Assembly: GCA_021840555.1 (NCBI GenBank)
Contig: JAKBXW010000001.1
Location: 1 to 64,000, forward strand
Direction of reading: 5' to 3'
Source of the DNA: Nitrospirota bacterium
GTDB lineage: Bacteria > Nitrospirota > Leptospirillia > Leptospirillales > Leptospirillaceae
DNA length: 64,000 nucleotides
The notes beneath the pieces were generated by a model that worked only from the letters and a program-made list of their open reading frames with translations, did not search any database and had not been told where the DNA came from. Position numbers and translations under genes: made by a program. Positions 1 through 10,396 of this stretch are shown here, piece after piece (within the stretch, counting starts at the first letter, position 1; each line of letters starts with the position of its first letter).

Positions 1-144
1 CTCGTTCCCGCCGAAGCGGCGGAAAAAGCCAAGGCCGGGCGTGTCGCCTTTCTGGCCAGCCGGGTGAACGTCATGCTTTCGATCCCCATGCTCTTTTTTA
101 TGGGGGCATCAAGCCATGGGGGGGCCCTCTTCATCGGCCACTGA
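1..144 (+). CDS. 3' end of a membrane protein (...FLASRVNVMLSIPMLFFMGASSHGGALFIGH*), possibly PuuD/DUF989-like
   Basis: Open frame from base 1 to TGA at 142-144, hydrophobic C-terminus, followed by a terminator. Confidence 0.5.
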   Translation, partial: LVPAEAAEKAKAGRVAFLASRVNVMLSIPMLFFMGASSHGGALFIGH

Positions 145-170
145 TTCGACAGGAAATCGTCAGAAAAATG

Positions 171-203
171 AAAAAGGCCAGGGTCTTGACCCTGGCCTTT
201 TTT
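171..203. terminator. Intrinsic (bidirectional-looking) terminator
   Basis: aaaaaggccagggtcttgaccctggcctttttt: perfect stem with A/T tracts. Confidence 0.9.
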
Positions 204-207
204 GTCT

Positions 208-339
208 TCATGTCGGGGAGTGGAGATAGGACCAGACGGTATAGAACAGCATGATGCCGAAACCCGCCTTGACGACAAGAATAAGGATCTTGAGTCTCCG
301 GTGCCGGGCATCGTCCCGGTCGTCAGCACGGGGGTCCAT
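208..339 (-). CDS. Small single-TM protein, 43 aa ([43 protein letters not shown])
   Basis: Manual minus-strand translation; overlaps the 3' end of gpmA; hydrophobic segment. Confidence 0.55.
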   Translation of the reverse strand: MDPRADDRDDARHRRLKILILVVKAGFGIMLFYTVWSYLHSPT

Positions 340-988
340 CGAGAATCTTTTTTCCGAGAACGGTGAGACCGGGCAGGCCGGGAATCTGCTCCTTCTCCGG
401 ACTCACAAGTCCCAGGGTATAGACGATGGGGGTCGCCGTGGGGATGTTGAGCTCGAGTATCTGTTCCCGGGTCATCCGGTCGAGTTCCATCACAATGGCG
501 CGAAGGGAGTTTCCATGGGCGACCACGAGACAGTTCTCTCCGCGCAAGAGAGCCGGGAGGATGGATGCATGCACATAAGGGAGCACCCGGTCCTTGGTCA
601 TCTTGAGGCTTTCTCCGCCGGGGGGAGCCACATCGTAGCTCCGGCGCCAGATGTGAACCTGCTCGGCCCCGTATTTTTTGGCGGTCTCGTCCTTGTTCAG
701 ACCTTGAAGATCCCCATAATGGCGCTCGTTTAGTGCCTCGGACTTTTCTACCGGAACACTGCGATGGCCCGATGTCTCAAGGATGAGTGAGAGCGTTTTC
801 TGGGCCCGCATCAGGTTTGAGGTAAAGGCCCGGGAGACGGGGTAGGCCGCCAGTTGTTTCCCGGCCATTCGGGCCTCCTCCTCTCCGCGGGGGGAAAGGT
901 CGACATCGACCCACCCGGTGAACCGGTTTTCCTTGTTCCAGACACTTTCACCGTGTCTCACAAGTATAAGAAGTGCTGTCTTGTCCAA
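323..988 (-). CDS. gpmA: 2,3-bisphosphoglycerate-dependent phosphoglycerate mutase
   Basis: [27 protein letters not shown] motif. Confidence 0.95.
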   Translation of the reverse strand: MDKTALLILVRHGESVWNKENRFTGWVDVDLSPRGEEEARMAGKQLAAYPVSRAFTSNLMRAQKTLSLILETSGHRSVPVEKSEALNERHYGDLQGLNKDETAKKYGAEQVHIWRRSYDVAPPGGESLKMTKDRVLPYVHASILPALLRGENCLVVAHGNSLRAIVMELDRMTREQILELNIPTATPIVYTLGLVSPEKEQIPGLPGLTVLGKKILDGPPC

Positions 989-1067
989 AAACGGCCTCCC
1001 AGCTGATGATTGATTGCCTCCGGCATTGTCGATGCCCCTATCCTACCACAAGGACGGTGGTCCCGGC

Positions 1068-1391
1068 TCAGCGAGTCTTTGGATGACAGCTCGGGCAGGG
1101 ACAATGATCCCGGAGAAATTCGAAGGAATAGATTCCCGTATCGTGTCCATCGGAGAAGCCGACTGAAAGGGCGTAATTACCGACCAGATGCCAGGAGACG
1201 GGACGGATTTCCATGGGGACATCCGACTCCCGGATGGTCCGTTCCCCTGTCCATTCATTGACGCAGGCGGCGCAGGGACAGGACAGCCTGAGATACTGGT
1301 TTCCGTAGAGGGATTCGTGGCCGTCCCTCCACACGATCCGGACGGACCGGGAGTCAGGGGCCTCAATATGCTTTGGAGATGGGGTGGCCAT
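1068..1391 (-). CDS. DUF971 (gamma-butyrobetaine hydroxylase-like N-terminal domain) protein
   Basis: Short protein with W.DGH.S.Y....LR..CPCAACVNE and H..GIYSFEFLR. Confidence 0.8.
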   Translation of the reverse strand: MATPSPKHIEAPDSRSVRIVWRDGHESLYGNQYLRLSCPCAACVNEWTGERTIRESDVPMEIRPVSWHLVGNYALSVGFSDGHDTGIYSFEFLRDHCPCPSCHPKTR

Positions 1392-1449
1392 GAGAGTTAT
1401 CCTTTCAAGCGTTGTAATCAGTTATATGTGGTGACAGGGGACAGCATTT

Positions 1450-2499
1450 TCAGGACAGATCTTCCTCGGAACGGAGCGGCCGGCTCATCAGTTCCGCCAG
1501 GGTCTCTTTCAGATCGGCTTTTTCGTAAAGGATCCGGTAGACAGCACGGGTGATGGGAAGCTCCACGCCGTATCGTATCGAGAGCTCAAAGGCCGATTCG
1601 GTTGTTGTGACGCCCTCGGCGACCTGTCCAAGCTCTGTCAGAATGGTCTTGAGCTCTCCGCCCTGTCCGAGTCGCAGCCCCACCGTTCTGTTCCGGCTCT
1701 TGTCTCCCATGGCGGTCAGAAGAAGATCCCCCACCCCGGCCAGCCCTGAAAAGGTCAAGGGTTCGGCCCCCATTCGAAGGCCGATCCGGGTCATCTCCGC
1801 GAGCCCGCGCGTGATGAGGGCCGCCCTGGCGTTGTCGCCGAGCCCCATCCCGTCGGCGATCCCCGTTGCGATCGCAAAGACATTTTTCAGGGCTCCGGCC
1901 ACCTCGATCCCGTGAACATCCCGCCGGGTATAGACCTTGAACCACCGAGTATTGAAGAGCCGCTGCACTTCGCTGGCCAGGACGTGGTCCGCGGAAGCGG
2001 CCACGACGGCGGTCGGCGCCCTCTTGAGGACTTCCCTTGCGAAGGAGGGGCCCGAAAGGATGGCATAGTCTCCGGAGGAAGGCGAGTAGGATTCGGCGAC
2101 GATCTCCGAGACGAGAGACAGGTTCTCCTGCTCGATTCCCTTGGTGGTTCCGATAACCGGGAGTGGCGCGGAGAGATGCTTGCGGACGGTTGTCAGGACC
2201 TCGCGGCAGGACTGGCAGGGAATGGCCAGAACGAGGAGTGTCCCCGCCTCGAGGGCCGCATGGAGATCGTGCGTGACCGAAAGGGATGCCGGAAGAGGGA
2301 TGCCGGGCATGTAGACGCGGTTCTCCCGGGTGCGGCAGATATCCTGGGCCAGGATGGGATCCCGGACCCACAGGGTCGTTGGCCATCCGGCAGATGCAAG
2401 ATGGCCGGCCAGGGCGGTGCCCCACGATCCCCCTCCAAGGACGACGGGGGCGGGGTCCGGTCCGATCCGGACAAATGTGTCTCGCGATTCAGAGGTCAT
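1450..2499 (-). CDS. gpsA: NAD(P)H-dependent glycerol-3-phosphate dehydrogenase
   Basis: VLGGGSWGTALA, TKGIE, GPSFAREV and ALKNVFAIATGIADGMGLGDNARAALITRG motifs. Confidence 0.97.
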   Translation of the reverse strand: MTSESRDTFVRIGPDPAPVVLGGGSWGTALAGHLASAGWPTTLWVRDPILAQDICRTRENRVYMPGIPLPASLSVTHDLHAALEAGTLLVLAIPCQSCREVLTTVRKHLSAPLPVIGTTKGIEQENLSLVSEIVAESYSPSSGDYAILSGPSFAREVLKRAPTAVVAASADHVLASEVQRLFNTRWFKVYTRRDVHGIEVAGALKNVFAIATGIADGMGLGDNARAALITRGLAEMTRIGLRMGAEPLTFSGLAGVGDLLLTAMGDKSRNRTVGLRLGQGGELKTILTELGQVAEGVTTTESAFELSIRYGVELPITRAVYRILYEKADLKETLAELMSRPLRSEEDLS

Positions 2500-2544
2500 C
2501 GAAGCCTTCCAGAAAGAGAGGAGGTGTGTTCTGAAAGAAGAATA

Positions 2545-3342
2545 TCAGCTTTGGAATCTCGGGTCGAATGGATCCCGGTGACCGTAGAGCACGCGAACCA
2601 GCGCAAGACCTTCCGGGGGTAGGGGGGTGATGGGCCGGAAGGGGGGAGGCGATCCCGGGCGAAGAAGTGACGCAATTTCCGCACTGCTCCGCCGTCCCTC
2701 TCCCACCTCCTTCAGAATCCCTCCGATCATCCGGACCATGCGATGGAGAAAGCCCGGTCCGGTGATCCAGAGCGACAGTCCCGCCGGAACAGGTTCCCAG
2801 AAAAGTCCGGTGATGGAACGGACTGGATCTTCAGGGCAGGAGGAAGCCACCGAAAAATGCCGGAAATCATGGCGTCCGATAAAGGCCCGGGATGCCTCCG
2901 CCGCTCTTTCCAGATCGAAGTCCGCATGAAGAGGGCCGGAAAAAGGGTCGGCCAACGGATGGCGGGTCAGGGTCTCGGGAAGAAGGCGAAAGGAGTATTT
3001 GTAGATTTTACCTGTGGCGCTGTGGCGGGCATGAAAGCTTTCAGGGACGGACCGCGATTCGATCACGCGAATTTCCGGAGGGAGGCGGGTGTTCAGGATT
3101 CGCGCGAGACGGTCATGCGGAATGGAAAATTCTTCGGGAAGATCGGCATGGGCCACCTGTCCCCAGGCGGAAACCCCGGCATCGGTCCGCCCCGCACCCG
3201 TGATCCGGATCCGGACTTTGGCGAGGGAGCCCAGCGCCTCTTCGAGAAGGCCCTGGACCGTCCGGTCCTTCGGCTGGACCTGCCATCCCGACAGGGCGCG
3301 ACCGTCATAGGCCAGGAGAAGCGCGACCCTGGTCTTACCCAT
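2545..3342 (-). CDS. truA: tRNA pseudouridine synthase A
   Basis: GAGRTDAGVSAWGQVAH motif; the supplied ORF start (3444) is probably too long, MGKTRVALLLAYDG is the likely N-terminus. Confidence 0.93.
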   Translation of the reverse strand: MGKTRVALLLAYDGRALSGWQVQPKDRTVQGLLEEALGSLAKVRIRITGAGRTDAGVSAWGQVAHADLPEEFSIPHDRLARILNTRLPPEIRVIESRSVPESFHARHSATGKIYKYSFRLLPETLTRHPLADPFSGPLHADFDLERAAEASRAFIGRHDFRHFSVASSCPEDPVRSITGLFWEPVPAGLSLWITGPGFLHRMVRMIGGILKEVGEGRRSSAEIASLLRPGSPPPFRPITPLPPEGLALVRVLYGHRDPFDPRFQS

Positions 3343-3347
3343 TCCCT

Positions 3348-3596
3348 TCAGGGTGCGGTCCATGGTTCGTTGCGGCAAAGAGCCTCCCAGGACTCCTTGA
3401 GGTCGAGGAAGGCTTCGAGTTCGAGGGAGAGCGCCTCTTCCCACACCTTCCAGTCTTCGGGTGCACCAGCCCCGGAGGGGGACTCTTCCGTGCCGAGGGT
3501 TTTTTTGTAGGCGATTTCGGAGCGGCGCCGGGCCAGACGATATTCCTTGTGGCGTTCGTCGAAAACTGCCAGACGTTGCACCTTGAGTGGATCCAT
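3348..3596 (-). CDS. Hypothetical protein, 82 aa
   Basis: ORF between Mrp and truA, same strand, charged composition. Confidence 0.5.
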   Translation of the reverse strand: MDPLKVQRLAVFDERHKEYRLARRRSEIAYKKTLGTEESPSGAGAPEDWKVWEEALSLELEAFLDLKESWEALCRNEPWTAP

Positions 3597-3681
3597 GGGT
3601 CTCCTTGCCCTAGAAATGGAAATCTGGAGCTTGATTTCGTCGGGTCAATGGAAAGAGGAGGGAGCCCTCCCCTTTCGGTTT

Positions 3682-4773
3682 TCAGGCCAAAGTTCCGAGG
3701 GTGATGGGCGTGAACTCGGAGTTCAGGACGCTGATGCGGGAGGCGATGTTCCCCGCAATTTTCAGGTAGGCTTCCGCCAGCGGGCTCTCTGGCTGGGCGA
3801 TCCCGATCGGGCGTCCCTCGTCTCCCGCCTGGCGGATGGAAAGGTCGATGGGAATCCTTCCGAGAAAGGGGACCTTGAGTTCTGCGGCGGCCTTCTCTCC
3901 TCCCCCCTGGGAAAAAATGGGGGTTTCATGGTGGCAATGGGGGCAATGGAAGGAGCTCATGTTTTCGACGATCCCGAGAATGGGAACATTCACCTTCTGG
4001 AACATGGCGAGGCCCCTCCGGGAATCCGACAGGGCGACTTCCTGCGGGGTCGTGACGATGATGGCTCCCGTCACAGGCACGAGCTGGGCCAGGGAGAGCT
4101 GGGCGTCGCCCGTTCCGGGAGGCATGTCGACGACGAGATAGTCGAGCTCCCCCCATTCCACATCCCGGACGAACTGGGTGATGATCCCGTGCAGCATGGG
4201 TCCGCGCCAGATGAGAGGAGCTCCCGGAGGAGCCATGAAGGCCATGGACATCACCGGGATTCCGTAGGCCTTCGGGGGAAACCAGCGGTTGTTCACCTGT
4301 TTCGGAAGGGCGTTGATCCCGAGCATCATGGGAATGTTCGGTCCGTAGACATCCGAGTCAAGGATGCCGACCTTCGCCCCGAGTTCCGTGAGGGCGATGG
4401 CCAGATTGACAGCCGTGGTGGACTTGCCGACTCCTCCTTTTCCGCTGGAGACCGCAATGACATTCTTGACACCCTCTATTTCAGCCTTTCCCTCCCGGGC
4501 GCCGCCTCCGGTCGTGCGTGAAGTCATGTGGATGTCCACAGAGCGAATTCCCGCGATCGGGGCCAAAGCCTCCATGCAGGCCTTCTTGATCTCCTCCTTG
4601 AGTGGGCAGGCCGGTGTCGTAAGAATCACGGTGAAGGTGACGTTGCCGTCCTTGACCGAAAGGTCCTCGATCATTTTCAGTGTGACAAGATCCTTCTTGA
4701 AGTCCGGTTCGATCACGCGCCCGAGGGCCTTCATGACCATTTGTCCGATTTCCTGATCTTTTTCCTGACTCAT
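3682..4773 (-). CDS. mrp: Mrp/NBP35/ApbC-family Fe-S carrier P-loop ATPase
   Basis: SSGKGGVGKSTTAVNLA, DSDVYGPNIP, DMPPGTGDAQL, and CPHCHH; N-terminal MIP18-like domain. Confidence 0.93.
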   Translation of the reverse strand: MSQEKDQEIGQMVMKALGRVIEPDFKKDLVTLKMIEDLSVKDGNVTFTVILTTPACPLKEEIKKACMEALAPIAGIRSVDIHMTSRTTGGGAREGKAEIEGVKNVIAVSSGKGGVGKSTTAVNLAIALTELGAKVGILDSDVYGPNIPMMLGINALPKQVNNRWFPPKAYGIPVMSMAFMAPPGAPLIWRGPMLHGIITQFVRDVEWGELDYLVVDMPPGTGDAQLSLAQLVPVTGAIIVTTPQEVALSDSRRGLAMFQKVNVPILGIVENMSSFHCPHCHHETPIFSQGGGEKAAAELKVPFLGRIPIDLSIRQAGDEGRPIGIAQPESPLAEAYLKIAGNIASRISVLNSEFTPITLGTLA

Positions 4774-4805
4774 AGGGGCTCTCCGATGGGTTGATGGTTC
4801 CATAT

Positions 4806-5228
4806 TTATCCAGATGGTTCGTCTGTACGAAGAAGAGGTTCAAAATGCTCCAGAAATTCCTTCCGGCTCGAATATCCTGTCACGCCGTCCTCCCTTACAA
4901 GGTCAATCCGGTCAGGAGAGGTTGCGAGCACTTCGTATTCCCGTCCCTGGGAGTCCCTGACTCCCGGGCGGAACAAGTGATCCCTCCAGCTGAACCCGGG
5001 ATCCGGAGCGACGGTCCCGAGAAGGCGCCGGAATGTGTCTTGGGTGATGTCGACGCCCCCCTCACGGCTTTCCCGGGCCCTTCGGTAGTCTTCCCACGTC
5101 ACCGGACGACCCGTTCCCTTCCTCGCCCACAAAAGGCGGGCGACCAGAGCCTCCGGCGACAGGGAGGCCGAAGGAAGGCGGGTGCGGATCCGGAGCAGGC
5201 GGGGAGGTGTTACTGGTTGTCCTTCCAT
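4806..5228 (-). CDS. Hypothetical protein downstream of iscX
   Basis: ORF in the same orientation; start taken at MEGQPVTPP to limit the iscX overlap. Confidence 0.5.
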   Translation of the reverse strand: MEGQPVTPPRLLRIRTRLPSASLSPEALVARLLWARKGTGRPVTWEDYRRARESREGGVDITQDTFRRLLGTVAPDPGFSWRDHLFRPGVRDSQGREYEVLATSPDRIDLVREDGVTGYSSRKEFLEHFEPLLRTDEPSG

Positions 5229-5413
5229 TCTTCCAGCCACGCCATCTGGATGGCTTCGAGAATCTTTTCGTTCGATGATTTGGGATCCCCCGAAAATCCC
5301 GGAAGGGCAAGGATCCACTGGTGCAAGTCGGTAAATCGGACCGTGAGGGGGTCGATCTCCGGATGGTGTTCATATAGCTGATAACCGATTTCGTAGGGCT
5401 CGTTCCAGTTCAC
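5210..5413 (-). CDS. iscX: IscX/YfhJ Fe-S assembly protein
   Basis: DPLTVRFTDLHQWILALPGFSGDPKSSNEKILEAIQMAWLEE. Confidence 0.93.
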   Translation of the reverse strand: MNWNEPYEIGYQLYEHHPEIDPLTVRFTDLHQWILALPGFSGDPKSSNEKILEAIQMAWLEEWKDNQ

Positions 5414-5426
5414 GGGTTTTCCCCTG

Positions 5427-5762
5427 TTAGTGTTCGTGTGATCCCTTGCTGCAGGGAGGAATCCGCACAGAGATGTCCCCCTTGATATGGGCCTGACATC
5501 CCAGGCGGGATTTGAGGGTCAGGCCTTCGGCTTCGTCGAGCTGATCCTCTTCGTCCTCCTCCATGAGGGAGAGGCGGTCGAATCCGTCGTCGACGATGAC
5601 ATGGCATGTCGAACAGGCGCAGACCCCTCCGCAGTTGTGTTCCAGTGGGACGTGGGCCTTTTTGGCCGCCTCGAGGATTGTCGTGTCCGGTGCGACCTCC
5701 ACCGTGACGGGGGCGAAGGTTTCGGCCAGACGTTCGTCGGGGCGAAACGAAACCTTAGGCAT
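5427..5762 (-). CDS. fdx: ISC-type [2Fe-2S] ferredoxin
   Basis: [19 protein letters not shown] and Leu/Glu-rich ISC ferredoxin features. Confidence 0.95.
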   Translation of the reverse strand: MPKVSFRPDERLAETFAPVTVEVAPDTTILEAAKKAHVPLEHNCGGVCACSTCHVIVDDGFDRLSLMEEDEEDQLDEAEGLTLKSRLGCQAHIKGDISVRIPPCSKGSHEH

Positions 5763-7587
5763 GGGAACCTCCTTCCTGGGGAAGGGCCATTCCCGAGAGG
5801 GCGTTCGAAAGGGACTGGTTCATCAGGCGTTCGGCCAACGGCTGTGTCAGGCGGTCGAGAGCCTGCGTCTCGTCGCGAACCTTCCGTCCGTCCGTTCCCT
5901 CCATGGTCGTTTTAAGGAGCTTCACCTGATTCTGGATGGCGACCCTGTCGGCGTCGGGGAGAATATCGGATCCGACCCTTTCGAGGGCCCGCTCCGTGGC
6001 GTTGATGACGGTCTGGGCCTCCGTTTTCGCATCGACGAGAAGACGTGTCGCGAAATCCTCCTGGGCGTGTGAAAAGGCCTCCTTGAGCAAATTCCGCACG
6101 TCGTCCTTGTCCAGACCGTACGAGGGTTGGATTACCACGTTCGACATCGTTCCAGTCGTCTGCTCCCGGGCGGTCACTTCGAGAATGCCGTTGGCGTCGA
6201 TCTGGAAGGTGACCTCTATACGGGGGGTGCCGGCGGGAAGGGGGGGAACTCCGGAGAGGGTGAAGCGCGCCAGGCTCCGGTTGTCCTTGGCCATCTCCCT
6301 CTCCCCCTGAAGGACATGAATGTCCACATTCGTCTGTCCGTCGACGTAGGTCGTGAAAAGCTCCTTGGCCTGGGCCGGGATTGTGGTGTTGCGCGGGATG
6401 AGGGTGCTGGTGACTCCTCCGATGGTTTCGATTCCCAGAGAAAGCGGCGTCACATCGAGGAGGAGAAGGTCCTTGCGCCGGCCCGACAGGATGTCGGCCT
6501 GGACGGCCGCTCCCTCGGCGACCACCAGGTCGGGGTCCACGGAGTCGAAGAGAGGTTTCCCGAAGAAGGCGGCCACCGCCTCCTTGAAGCGGAGAAAACG
6601 GGTGGATCCTCCGACGAGGATGACCCCATCCACATCGGATGTAGCCGTTCCTGCGTCCGCGAGTGCCGCCCGCACACAGGAAAGGGCCCGGTCCACGTAG
6701 GGCTCGACCAGGGCGTTCATCCGGGCGCGGGTCAGGGTCGTCCGAAATCCGACGGCCGGAAGGACGACTTCCGCCTCGGTCTTGTGGGAGAGGGCGATCT
6801 TGACGCGCTCCGCCTCCTTCCTGAGAAGGTCGCGCACTTCGGAGCGTTCCGCGAGAGCGGACAGTTTGGGGTTTTCTTCGAGCCACGCCGCCACGATGGC
6901 CCGGTCGAAGTCCTCTCCTCCCAGGTGGGTGTCTCCATTAGTCGCCCTCACTTCGAAGATACCCTTCCGAATATCGAGGAGGGAAAAGTCGAAGGTCCCC
7001 CCTCCGAGGTCGAAGATGGCGAACAGGCCGTCCTTTCCGGAGCCGAGTCCATAAGCCAGAGCCGCCGCGGTGGGCTCATTGATGATCCGGAGAACCTTGA
7101 GACCGGCGAGTGCCCCGGCATCCTTTGTCGCCTGCCGCTGGGCGTCGTTGAAGTAGGCCGGTACGGTGATGACGGCCTCGGAGACCTCCTGGGAGAGGAA
7201 TTCCTCCGCGCGGTTTTTCAGATCGCGGAGAACCAGGGCTCCGATTTCCGGCGGAGTCAGGAACCTGTTCCGGAAGGGGTCGGGGACGGCGGGAGAACCC
7301 TTGTGGTCGACTAATGGATAGGTCAGGCTCCTGCGTTCGGCTTCTGTCTCCTCAAAAGAGCGGCCCATCAGGCGCTTCGCCGCATAGATGACCGTTGTTT
7401 CCGGATCGTTGACTTTTTCTCGCGCGCTCCACCCCACGCGGACCCCGTCCTTTGAAAGGGCAACGACCGAGGGGAGAAGAAGTCGCCCCTGCCGGTCGGG
7501 GACAACCTCCACCTGGCCATCCTCCCGGCGATAGGCCACGAGCGAATGGGTGGTGCCTAGATCGATTCCCACGACGATTCGGTTCAC
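5755..7587 (-). CDS. hscA: Fe-S assembly Hsp70 chaperone HscA
   Basis: [30 protein letters not shown]; position between hscB and fdx. Confidence 0.96.
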   Translation of the reverse strand: MNRIVVGIDLGTTHSLVAYRREDGQVEVVPDRQGRLLLPSVVALSKDGVRVGWSAREKVNDPETTVIYAAKRLMGRSFEETEAERRSLTYPLVDHKGSPAVPDPFRNRFLTPPEIGALVLRDLKNRAEEFLSQEVSEAVITVPAYFNDAQRQATKDAGALAGLKVLRIINEPTAAALAYGLGSGKDGLFAIFDLGGGTFDFSLLDIRKGIFEVRATNGDTHLGGEDFDRAIVAAWLEENPKLSALAERSEVRDLLRKEAERVKIALSHKTEAEVVLPAVGFRTTLTRARMNALVEPYVDRALSCVRAALADAGTATSDVDGVILVGGSTRFLRFKEAVAAFFGKPLFDSVDPDLVVAEGAAVQADILSGRRKDLLLLDVTPLSLGIETIGGVTSTLIPRNTTIPAQAKELFTTYVDGQTNVDIHVLQGEREMAKDNRSLARFTLSGVPPLPAGTPRIEVTFQIDANGILEVTAREQTTGTMSNVVIQPSYGLDKDDVRNLLKEAFSHAQEDFATRLLVDAKTEAQTVINATERALERVGSDILPDADRVAIQNQVKLLKTTMEGTDGRKVRDETQALDRLTQPLAERLMNQSLSNALSGMALPQEGGSHA

Positions 7588-8285
7588 GAGGCCTCCCTGA
7601 TTTCCTTGAGAAGGTTCTGGAGATAGGCGCGCTTTTCGAGCCGTTCCGACAATGTGGCGAGGGCTTTCGAAAGCTTCTCCCGACCGTCTTCGGAACCGTC
7701 CACCAGCGCGTCGATTTCCTCAAATGAGTGGTAGATCTCCTGTTCGATGGGGTCGATCACCGCCCGAAGCCTTTGCTCGGCGACAGCGGGGCCCTGGCTC
7801 GCAAGAAGAGCGTCTCTTTCTTCCTTCAGATCCATGATTTCCATGAGATCGCTGGAAGAGAGGACGGCCTTTCGGTTTGGGCGGGCCGGTTCGCCCTTGA
7901 CGTGCCCGATGAAGTAATGCGCTCTGAGAAAGGGGTCCCGAAGGGTCCGGAAGGCGAGGTTGACCAGGGATGCGTTCCCCAGAGCGATCGTCTGCTCCTT
8001 TTCCGAGTCTTCCACATGGTGGTCCGGATGAAAGGTGCGGCTTTTCTCGTGATAGGCGGCGACAAGAAGTCTCGGGTCGAGGGTCAGACGCGCGGGAAGT
8101 CCCAGAATGCTGTAATAATCCCTTTCAGGCCCGAAGGGCTGGACACGGACGCAGGAGGGACACACATCCTCGTCACCGATCTTTTTCTCGCAATTCCAGC
8201 AGACGGAATGGCTGTGTTCCCGGTTGTCCGGATGCAGAAGGTTCGCCTGGGATGGTTTTTTTTCCGCAGTTTTCGTGTCAGACAT
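7584..8285 (-). CDS. hscB: HscB J-domain co-chaperone with N-terminal CxxC...CxxC zinc-finger-like motif
   Basis: [15 protein letters not shown]...FHPDHH (HPD) and N-terminal [17 protein letters not shown]. Confidence 0.93.
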   Translation of the reverse strand: MSDTKTAEKKPSQANLLHPDNREHSHSVCWNCEKKIGDEDVCPSCVRVQPFGPERDYYSILGLPARLTLDPRLLVAAYHEKSRTFHPDHHVEDSEKEQTIALGNASLVNLAFRTLRDPFLRAHYFIGHVKGEPARPNRKAVLSSSDLMEIMDLKEERDALLASQGPAVAEQRLRAVIDPIEQEIYHSFEEIDALVDGSEDGREKLSKALATLSERLEKRAYLQNLLKEIREAS

Positions 8286-8368
8286 CAGAGTCTCCTAACG
8301 TCAGAAGAGGGAGACAGGTTCTCTCCCTCCGCCGAGGCAGCTTTCATTTGAGGACTTTCGAGCGGCGG

Positions 8369-8698
8369 TCAGGCCGAGAAGGAAGAGCCGCATCCACAGC
8401 TGTGGCTTGCGTTGGGATTTTCGAACTTGAATCCTCCTCCCATCAGGCCTCCTCCGACATAGTCGAGGGTCGATCCGTCGAGATAGACCTTGCTTTTGGG
8501 GTCGATCACGATGCGGATATCCCGGGGGCCATCGATCACCTCATCGAATTCCTGGGGGGCCTCCTCGAGCTTGATGAGGTAGGAAAGTCCGGAGCATCCT
8601 CCCCCTTCGATTCCCAGGCGAAGAAAGTGGGAATCCTTGTTCTGATTTTTTTTGAGACGCACCACTTCGCTTGCGGCCGCTTCAGTCAGCTGTATCAT
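8369..8698 (-). CDS. iscA: Fe-S assembly A-type carrier IscA/ErpA
   Basis: GGCSGLSYL ... CGCGSSF C-terminus. Confidence 0.94.
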   Translation of the reverse strand: MIQLTEAAASEVVRLKKNQNKDSHFLRLGIEGGGCSGLSYLIKLEEAPQEFDEVIDGPRDIRIVIDPKSKVYLDGSTLDYVGGGLMGGGFKFENPNASHSCGCGSSFSA

Positions 8699-8710
8699 GG
8701 ACCCTCCCTT

Positions 8711-9100
8711 TCAGGCGTGTTGTTCCTTCTTTTTCTGGTAATCCGAAATCGCTCCCTTGATGGCGTCCTCCGCCAGGACCGAACAGTGGAGCTTGACGGG
8801 AGGCAGGTTGAGCTCTTTTGCGATTTCGGTGTTCTTGATCTTGAGAGCGTCTTCGACCGTCTTTCCCTTGACCCATTCCGTGGCAAGGGAGCTCGAGGCG
8901 ATCGCCGATCCGCACCCGAATGTCTTGAACCGGGCCTCTTCGATGACCCCGTCGTCGTTGATCTTGAGCTGGAGCTTCATGACATCTCCGCATTCCGGGG
9001 CCCCGACGATCCCTGTTCCGACATTTTCTTCCGTCTTTTCAAATGATCCCATGTTTCTCGGATTGTTGTAGTGATCGATCACCTTGTCGCTGTATGCCAT
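8711..9100 (-). CDS. iscU: Fe-S scaffold IscU
   Basis: YSDKVIDHYNNPRNMGS, GAPECGDVMKL, FGCGSAIASSS, LPPVKLHCSVLAEDAI. Confidence 0.97.
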   Translation of the reverse strand: MAYSDKVIDHYNNPRNMGSFEKTEENVGTGIVGAPECGDVMKLQLKINDDGVIEEARFKTFGCGSAIASSSLATEWVKGKTVEDALKIKNTEIAKELNLPPVKLHCSVLAEDAIKGAISDYQKKKEQHA

Positions 9101-9187
9101 CGTGCTGCTCCCTCATCCTGTGTGTGCAATGTTCTTCTCCGTCAACCCTCAGGCCTCGCGGGGTGACGCTTCCCGTAAAGCCGGCGA

Positions 9188-10396
9188 TCAGTGGGGACTC
9201 CACTGGACGCTCTTCAGATCAATTCCTTCCTTGGCCATTTCATAGAGGGGCGACATCTCCCGCAGTTTTTCGACCGCCTTGCGAACGCTGTGGATGACGG
9301 CCTCGATCTCCTCCATGGTGTTGAAGCGGCCCACCGAAAATCGGATGGAGGAGTGGGCCAGGTCCGTTCCGACTCCGAGAGACTTCAGAACGTACGAGGG
9401 TTCGAGCGTCGCCGATGTGCAGGCCGAGCCGGAGGAAAGCGCGATCTCGCGAAGCCCCATGAGCAGGGCCTCCCCCTCCACGAAGGCGAAGGAAAGATTG
9501 CTCACGGCGGGGCTCCTGTGCTCCCGGCTCCCGTTGACCTCCACATACTCGATGGCCTCAAGAATCCCGTTTTCGAGGCGGTCCCGCAAAGCCTTCCTGT
9601 GGGCAATTTCAGCGGGAAGATTTTCCCTGAGGATCCGGCAGGCGGCTCCGAATCCGACAATCCCCGGCGTATTGAGCGTCCCCGACCGGAAGCCCCGCTC
9701 ATGTCCTCCTCCCTCGATCTGGGGAGAGAGCCTGACGCGGGGTTTTCTGCGGACATAAAGGGCGCCCACACCCTTCGGTCCGTGAATCAGATGGGCGTTG
9801 AGGGTAAGAAGGTCGATATTCATGGCGTTGACGTCTATGGCCATCACCCCGGCGGCATAGGCGGCGTTGGTATGGAAAAGGACCCCTTTTTCACGGGTGA
9901 TTGCTCCGATCTCCGCGATCGGCTGAACGGTGCCCACCTCGTGGTTGACCGTCATGATGGAGACCAGAATCGTCTCCGGACGTATCGCCGCCCTTACCGC
10001 CTCCGGGTCGACCCTTCCGGTCCGGTCGACAGGGAGGACAGTCACCACAAAGCCCTGGGCCTCGAGAGAGCGGACAGGGTCGAGGACGGAGCGGATTTCC
10101 GTTTCGGTGGTGATGATATGATTTCCCTTCTCGCGGTACATGCCGGCCACGCCCTTGATGGCGAGGTTGTCCGACTCGGTCATTCCCGAAGTGAAGACGA
10201 TCTCCTTCGGGTCGGCCCCGATGAGGGTGGCAACCTCTTCGCGCCCTTTTTCGCACATCTCCTCGGCCCGCCACCCGAAGGCATGGTTCCGGGAGCTGGG
10301 ATTCCCGTATATGTCGGTAAATGCTGGAAGCATCGCTTCAAGGACGCGCGGATCAACCCTTGTGGTGGAGTGGTTGTCCAAATAGACTTGATCCAT
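9188..10396 (-). CDS. iscS: Cysteine desulfurase IscS
   Basis: YLDNHSTTRVDPRVLEAM, catalytic loop SSGSACTSATLEPSYVLKSLG. Confidence 0.97.
   Translation of the reverse strand: MDQVYLDNHSTTRVDPRVLEAMLPAFTDIYGNPSSRNHAFGWRAEEMCEKGREEVATLIGADPKEIVFTSGMTESDNLAIKGVAGMYREKGNHIITTETEIRSVLDPVRSLEAQGFVVTVLPVDRTGRVDPEAVRAAIRPETILVSIMTVNHEVGTVQPIAEIGAITREKGVLFHTNAAYAAGVMAIDVNAMNIDLLTLNAHLIHGPKGVGALYVRRKPRVRLSPQIEGGGHERGFRSGTLNTPGIVGFGAACRILRENLPAEIAHRKALRDRLENGILEAIEYVEVNGSREHRSPAVSNLSFAFVEGEALLMGLREIALSSGSACTSATLEPSYVLKSLGVGTDLAHSSIRFSVGRFNTMEEIEAVIHSVRKAVEKLREMSPLYEMAKEGIDLKSVQWSPH

Noticed and set aside
6127-7314. 395-aa plus-strand ORF opposite hscA
   Set aside because: Antisense shadow of hscA.
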